Virus record (IMG/VR): IMGVR_UViG_3300036781_000574
Span: 1 to 40,307 of that record
Length of the DNA: 40,307 nucleotides
Strand: one strand, 5' to 3'
DNA from: a virus
Position numbers and translations under genes: made by a program. Shown in pieces: positions 36,132-40,307 of this stretch (position 1 is the stretch's first letter; every line of letters starts with the position of its first letter). The notes below the pieces were generated by a model. The model did not search any database. It worked only from the letters and a program-made list of their open reading frames with translations, and was not told where the DNA came from.

Positions 36132-38678
36132 ATGGCCTCGGCTCTCACGATCGACGGGACCTTGATCGACCGCGACCAGTTCATCCTCGTCTCGGCCACC
36201 CTCTACGGCCGAGGCGAGCAACCCTCGCTCCGCTTCCTCCAGCGTGGAGGTCCTCTGTCCGGCTTCAGCAACTGGGCGAACAAATCGGTGCTGCTCGAGC
36301 AGGACGGGACCGCGATCTTCGCCGGCGACACGACGAGCTATACAGACCGCTTCGATGGGACGTATGGATGGGTCCGGGAGTGGACCGCGATCGGCCTGAT
36401 CAATCGCGCCAATCGCGTGCCGGTCACCGATTCGATGTCGCTCACGGATACGATCACCTACAACCTCCGCGTGGAGGATGGGGCGGACTATATCCCCAGC
36501 CGCGCGGGCCGGACGGTCGCCCAGATCGTCCAGGACGTGCTCGAGATGGTCGCCAACGCCACGGCCCTGAATGCGAAGGGGATCGGCGGCTACAGTGGGC
36601 TGCCGAGTGCCCCGGCCCTGTCGGCGACGACGCTGAGCGACATCGCAGGGATGACGATCGTCCCACCCCAGAGGGTCACGATCAGCGGCGAGCGGATCTT
36701 GCAGTCGCTCGAGAGCTTTGTGCAGATCTACTACCCCAATACCTTCAATCACCTCGACCCCGACGGCACGATCCGGTTCCACGACCCGAGGACCTGGTCC
36801 GCGGATATCACCCTCACGCTCGACGGCTCCGACGCCCGGGTTGGCAAGCCGACCCTGACGAGGGAGTGGGGGTCGTGCTCGTCGCGGGTCGTTGTGCGGG
36901 GAGATCAGCAGGTCCGGGGGCTGACGTTCGGTCTCGTGCCCTGGCCGGGATCCACGGCGACCGACGGCGGCGCGACGGAGTCCTTTTCGCATGACGGCCT
37001 GTCGAACACCGATGCCAAAAGCAAGTTCACCGCGGCGGACTGGAACCAGCCCGGGCAGAGCTGGGGGCAGGCCAGCGCTACGGCCTCACTCAGCACGGGG
37101 GCGGTGAACTCGTTCACGGTCACGAACCAGGGGTACGGCTATACCTCGGCGCCGTCGGTCCTGATTACCGGTGGCGGAGGCAGCGGCGCCACGGGAACGG
37201 CCGTCTTGACCGGAGACAAGGTCACCTCGATCACCAAGACGGCCGGCGGCTCGGGTTACACCACCGCCCCCACTGTGACGTTGACGGCACCGGGCGTCGG
37301 TCAGTCGGTGATCGGCACCTGCACCATGCCGGATACATTGACCGTTACGATCACGCCGAGCGATGGCAAGGTCCAGTGGCCCACGGACTACTGGGACCAG
37401 ACCTCGAGCGGACACCAGGGATACGTGGTCCTGTACTCCAACTCGGTCACAGGCATCGAGCAGCTCTGGCCGGCACGGATCGTCTCCTGTACCTCGCTCA
37501 GTCCGGGGGGGACATGCGACCTGACCATCGACGCGGCCGCCCCCTCGACGGCTTACGACTCGTTCCAGTTGTATGGCCAGGGTGGTGGCAACGGGGTGGT
37601 CTGGCGTCGGTACGCGATTGCCTCACCCTTCGGATCGCTGATTCAACAGTCCTTCCCTTACGAGGTTCCGTTTCGTCGCGGCTCCGAGCTGTCGGAAACT
37701 CTGGTCTCGACGCCTCAAGCCACCGTGTTCTTCAGCACCTCGGGGAACCCGCCCTACCAGGTCTCGTCGGTCGGCATTTCAGCGATCGATCCGGACGCCG
37801 GCACGGTCACTTTGACGAAGCCCAGCGCGCTCGTCTTCTCGCCGAATGGCACGACCATCGTCCCCCCGAACGACGTTCAGTTCTTCTTGCCCATCGCGGT
37901 GGGCACGTTAGAAGTTGTCTACCCGGCCGACCTCGCCGGCGTCCCCCAGTACGCCGGGACGAGCTTCTCGGTCGAGGGGGTGGAGGAAACGAAGTACGTC
38001 ACCTGCAAGGAATGGCGCGACGGGTCCAACTCGGCGAACATGCTGGCCTGGGCGCAGGAGATCCACGGGTCGATGAGCGACACCGTGGTCGAGGGAGACG
38101 CGACCTACCTCGGCCTGCTGACTGACGCGCTGCTGCCGGGCCACGCCATCAATTTGCCCGGCGAAGGCTATACCAGCGGCTGGGAGTCGATCGACATCCC
38201 GATCGCCCGTTGCGGCCTCGAGTTCAATGACGGCAAGGCGGCGGTCCCCGTGACGACCAGCGTCCACCTCAGCAACCGCCGCATGCCCTACTCGGGCGAG
38301 GCGTTCTTCCGGCCCTCGCAGGTCGGCCTCCCCGTGGGTCTCATGAGCGGGTTCTTCTCGTTCTCCTCAGCCGCGGCCGAGGAGGGCATCGCCGCGTCCA
38401 ATCAGGTCGCCGGCGAGGCACTCGATCGAGGTGTCTCGGACTACGGCTATGACTCGACGCCGGTGACTTCCGCCGCACCGCCTGACTCGGGCTTCACCTT
38501 CGCCGACACGCTGGCCGCCGGCCAGGACAACGGCGCGGGCATCCGCGACCGGGACAGCGCGCCGCGCGGCAAGTACGGCGACTCCCGGCCGCCGCTCCCG
38601 GCCTCCCAGAAGTTCGATCGCCAGGGCCTGGACGATTACATCGCCGAGCAGCTCGAGCAAATGGGAGACGAGGCATGA
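36132..38678 (+). CDS. Tail hub/baseplate protein with glycine-rich repeat insertion
   Basis: This encodes 848 residues. The N-terminal half has the beta-rich layout of siphovirus distal tail or tail-associated hub proteins (LRFLQRGGPLSGFSNWANKS; DTITYNLRVEDGADYIPSRA). An insertion near residues 330-395 has two repeats of the type NQGYGYTSAPSVLITGGGGS and GGSGYTTAPTVTLTAP, a module found in surface and receptor-binding proteins. The C-terminus is Pro/Asp-rich and ends in a short helix. It follows the tape measure directly. Confidence 0.72.
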   Translation: MASALTIDGTLIDRDQFILVSATLYGRGEQPSLRFLQRGGPLSGFSNWANKSVLLEQDGTAIFAGDTTSYTDRFDGTYGWVREWTAIGLINRANRVPVTDSMSLTDTITYNLRVEDGADYIPSRAGRTVAQIVQDVLEMVANATALNAKGIGGYSGLPSAPALSATTLSDIAGMTIVPPQRVTISGERILQSLESFVQIYYPNTFNHLDPDGTIRFHDPRTWSADITLTLDGSDARVGKPTLTREWGSCSSRVVVRGDQQVRGLTFGLVPWPGSTATDGGATESFSHDGLSNTDAKSKFTAADWNQPGQSWGQASATASLSTGAVNSFTVTNQGYGYTSAPSVLITGGGGSGATGTAVLTGDKVTSITKTAGGSGYTTAPTVTLTAPGVGQSVIGTCTMPDTLTVTITPSDGKVQWPTDYWDQTSSGHQGYVVLYSNSVTGIEQLWPARIVSCTSLSPGGTCDLTIDAAAPSTAYDSFQLYGQGGGNGVVWRRYAIASPFGSLIQQSFPYEVPFRRGSELSETLVSTPQATVFFSTSGNPPYQVSSVGISAIDPDAGTVTLTKPSALVFSPNGTTIVPPNDVQFFLPIAVGTLEVVYPADLAGVPQYAGTSFSVEGVEETKYVTCKEWRDGSNSANMLAWAQEIHGSMSDTVVEGDATYLGLLTDALLPGHAINLPGEGYTSGWESIDIPIARCGLEFNDGKAAVPVTTSVHLSNRRMPYSGEAFFRPSQVGLPVGLMSGFFSFSSAAAEEGIAASNQVAGEALDRGVSDYGYDSTPVTSAAPPDSGFTFADTLAAGQDNGAGIRDRDSAPRGKYGDSRPPLPASQKFDRQGLDDYIAEQLEQMGDEA

Positions 38679-38806
38679 GCCCCTTCGAGGCTGAACTCCG
38701 AGCGGCGATCGCCAGACTGACTCAGCAATCCAACCGCATCGCCGTCCTCGAGGCGAAGGTGAAGCAGCTCGAGCAGGCGCTCCGCGACGCTCGGGGGGGG
38801 TCGTGA
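38675..38806 (+). CDS. Coiled-coil miniprotein, 43 aa
   Basis: The frame MSPFEAELRAAIARLTQQSN continues as one helix (RIAVLEAKVKQLEQALRDA), a trimeric or dimeric coiled coil. It overlaps both neighbours (ATGA before, GTGA after). The first residues resemble the start of the next protein (MSPYESELRELIRRLQ), so it may be a split or duplicated N-terminal oligomerisation unit of the tail-tip protein. Confidence 0.62.
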   Translation: MSPFEAELRAAIARLTQQSNRIAVLEAKVKQLEQALRDARGGS

Positions 38807-39660
38807 GCCCTTACGAATCCGAGCTCCGCGAGCTCATCCGCCGGCTTCAGCTCAACGACGATCGGCTGCTGAGCGTCAACCGCCGGGTCGTGGCGATCGG
38901 CCAGGGCGTGCGCGACTTGCAGGCGTTCGGGGGCAGCCCGATCACCAACATCGTCAGCGCCAGCCTCAACCTCCAGGTGGTGGGATGTCTGGCCACGCCG
39001 ACGCCGCTCCCCAATTCAACCATCGACATCGTCGGTCACACGACGGGGAACGACTATGGCAGCCACACCCTGGCCGCCGGCACCCTGGCTCTGACTCTGT
39101 TCCTGGACCCGGCCGACACGTCGCTCGACTTCTACGCTGGTGGGCCAGGCGTTCGGTTCGGGACAGCGCCCGTCGACACCCGCGCGCTCACGACGTCGCT
39201 CATCAGCCTGAGCGCCTTTCCGGCGAGCGGATATCACTGCCATCCGTTGTGGAACTACCCGATCAACGACTCGTTGGTGCGAGTGGACTCGGTGTACGGT
39301 ACGCGTACCCAGACGTGGGCCGTGGTGGGCAGTGATGTCGGGCACTTCGGGCCACCGACCTCGATCACGGCGGCGGCTTCAGGGCTCTGCCCCGGCGGAT
39401 CGACCACGCTGACCGAGTTCTTCGGCCGCGTGAGCACCCGTCTCCAGTACCGACTGTCCAGCGCGGCGTCCGGGACGCTTTGCCCGGGACCAGGTGGAGG
39501 ACCGACCACGCTGGGTGCCGCCGACGCACTCCTGACGGTGACGACAGCGCCCACAGCCACGGCCAAGCTCGACCTGATCTGGAACATCCCGGGCACGGGC
39601 AGTCCGGCGAACCAGCTCTACGGCGGATCATCGGCCACCGTCAGGATCTTCGAGCCATGA
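38803..39660 (+). CDS. Probable tail tip or fibre protein, 285 aa
   Basis: It starts with GTG at 38803. A helical N-terminus (1-37, SPYESELRELIRRLQLNDDR) precedes a Gly/Ser/Thr-rich beta domain with few charged residues (SLNLQVVGCLATPTPLP; FFGRVSTRLQYRLSSAASG) ending in SSATVRIFEP. The composition and position at the end of the tail module fit a receptor-binding or fibre protein. No known fold can be named. Confidence 0.6.
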   Translation: MSPYESELRELIRRLQLNDDRLLSVNRRVVAIGQGVRDLQAFGGSPITNIVSASLNLQVVGCLATPTPLPNSTIDIVGHTTGNDYGSHTLAAGTLALTLFLDPADTSLDFYAGGPGVRFGTAPVDTRALTTSLISLSAFPASGYHCHPLWNYPINDSLVRVDSVYGTRTQTWAVVGSDVGHFGPPTSITAAASGLCPGGSTTLTEFFGRVSTRLQYRLSSAASGTLCPGPGGGPTTLGAADALLTVTTAPTATAKLDLIWNIPGTGSPANQLYGGSSATVRIFEP

Positions 39661-39962
39661 CGACGACGACACGGAGCTGCTCTTGCGATCACGGGTTCCC
39701 CCTCTGCCTCTGCCGGGCCGGGATCACCGGCGACGCTCTGTTACACCGCTCGCGCATGGCCAGTGCGCACGCCGGCTGGCCGGGCCGGCTCGAGTCTGAG
39801 CTGGTCGCCGCGCATGACGCGAGGATGGAGCGGGAGCGACTGGCGATCGCCGACGCCGCTCGCCGGCGACGGGAGTCCAAACCGCGGATCCCACTGGGGA
39901 CCAGACTGGCGCGGCCAGTTCCCGTTGCCGACATCGCCGGCGATTGCGGCTGTGGCAAGTGA
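39657..39962 (+). CDS. Small protein with N-terminal Cys cluster, 101 aa
   Basis: It starts at the ATGA overlap with the tail gene. CSCDHGFPLCLCRAG near the N-terminus could bind one metal ion. The rest is a charged helix (HDARMERERLAIADAARRRR) and a basic C-terminus ending GDCGCGK with two more cysteines. Function unknown. It is the last gene before the hairpin and the glycosyltransferase. Confidence 0.62.
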   Translation: MTTTTRSCSCDHGFPLCLCRAGITGDALLHRSRMASAHAGWPGRLESELVAAHDARMERERLAIADAARRRRESKPRIPLGTRLARPVPVADIAGDCGCGK

Positions 39963-39974
39963 GCCCTCCCCATG

Positions 39975-39998
39975 CGATGATGCCGAAAGGCATCATCG
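39975..39998 (+). promoter_or_regulatory. GAAA-capped hairpin in the glycosyltransferase leader
   Basis: CGATGATGCC-GAAA-GGCATCATCG is a perfect 10-bp stem with a GNRA tetraloop, 18 bp before the ATG at 40017. GGGGGA between them can serve as ribosome site. There is no T-tract, so it is more likely an mRNA-stabilising or processing element than a terminator. Confidence 0.55.
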
Positions 39999-40016
39999 AT
40001 CCGGGGGACTGACCGC

Positions 40017-40307
40017 ATGCGTATCGGCGTCGACTGCTATCCCATCCAGGACCCCGCCTCGGCCGAGCGCGGGATCGGCCGCTACTCTCGCGACCTGCTC
40101 AGGGCCCTCCTCGACCACGCGCCGGAGGACCAGTTCGTCCTCTACCTGGTGAACGGGATGGACGACGCCGGCGTGCCGGCGGCGGCCAACGTCCGGATCG
40201 CCCGGGTGAATCCGATCACCCGCCTCAACCCCTTCACCGATACCAGCATCGCCTGGCACACCAACCCCAACCCCGATCGCCTCGACGCGATGCTCGTGCT
40301 CTCTCCG
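40017..40307 (+). CDS. GT4-type glycosyltransferase, 5' part (continues at position 1 region)
   Basis: Starting at ATG 40017 the protein begins MRIGVDCYPIQDPASAERGI and continues through GRYSRDLLRALLDHAPEDQF, the glycine-rich N-terminal strand-loop-helix of GT4 enzymes. The frame enters the 127-bp overlap at 40181 and continues unbroken from position 2 to the stop at 1055-1057. It should be counted once, as a 406-residue protein. Confidence 0.9.
   Translation, partial: MRIGVDCYPIQDPASAERGIGRYSRDLLRALLDHAPEDQFVLYLVNGMDDAGVPAAANVRIARVNPITRLNPFTDTSIAWHTNPNPDRLDAMLVLSP
40181..40307. repeat. 127-bp terminal overlap, right copy
   Basis: This is identical to bases 1-127. It is the same genomic segment written a second time, because the contig is circular. 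Confidence 0.95.

Noticed and set aside
34424-36199. 591-codon minus-strand frame opposite the tape measure
   Set aside because: Leu/Glu-rich antisense artefact of a coiled-coil gene; it crosses the gene boundary at 36127-36132.
1-40307. CRISPR array or tandem repeat array
   Set aside because: No regularly spaced direct repeats of suitable length were seen; the only multi-copy repeat is the four-copy iteron dyad.

Overview
The window is one complete circular phage genome. Its first 127 bases (1-127) are identical to its last 127 (40181-40307), so the unique circle is 40,180 bp and a glycosyltransferase gene runs across the junction. A terminase pair, portal, scaffold, P22/HK97-type capsid protein, tail tube, tape measure and tail-hub proteins in one rightward late block (about 17.7-40.0 kb) identify a siphovirus-type tailed phage. 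A tyrosine integrase next to the 3' half of a tRNA-Ile(GAT) gene, with no complete tRNA, shows it is temperate and gives the integration site. The sequence is GC-rich. The many small Cys-rich proteins, RHH regulators and an exported trypsin-like protease suggest a host in the planctomycete/Isosphaeraceae range. That host call is inference; the tRNA fragment would settle it.

Layout, left to right. 1-1057: 3' part of the glycosyltransferase. 987-2005: two small leftward genes. 2091-2354: RHH regulator. 2386-3633: integrase and attP. 3640-3849: a predicted short RNA and two back-to-back terminators. 3881-8864: leftward replication and recombination operon (Rad52-like annealing protein, DnaB-N/DUF3987 ATPase and small genes). 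Between its last two genes lies a 227-bp dyad made of four 25-bp repeats, which looks like a replication origin. 8865-9117: divergent early control region. 9118-10640: rightward RHH gene and three hypotheticals. 10669-13563: leftward operon of about ten small genes, five of them putative zinc-binding proteins, driven by a near-consensus promoter overlapped by a perfect operator; the RHH gene at 13748 is divergent from it. 14102-17381: leftward operon with two more tyrosine recombinases, two membrane/coiled-coil proteins and a hypothetical. A perfect 13-6-13 lox/dif-like palindrome sits between the recombinases. 17672-40016: late operon.

The late operon starts with an HTH protein and small membrane proteins. 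A membrane-anchored S1-type protease follows, then packaging, head and tail genes, and finally the glycosyltransferase. I recognise no lysozyme, amidase or other endolysin anywhere in the circle, so the protease cassette is a candidate for an unusual lysis or egress module. Other points of interest are the three tyrosine recombinases with two distinct candidate recombination sites, the symmetric iteron region, hairpin-plus-Shine-Dalgarno leaders repeated within the replication operon, a zincin fused to a virion protein, and a reversed membrane-protein gene just before the tape measure.
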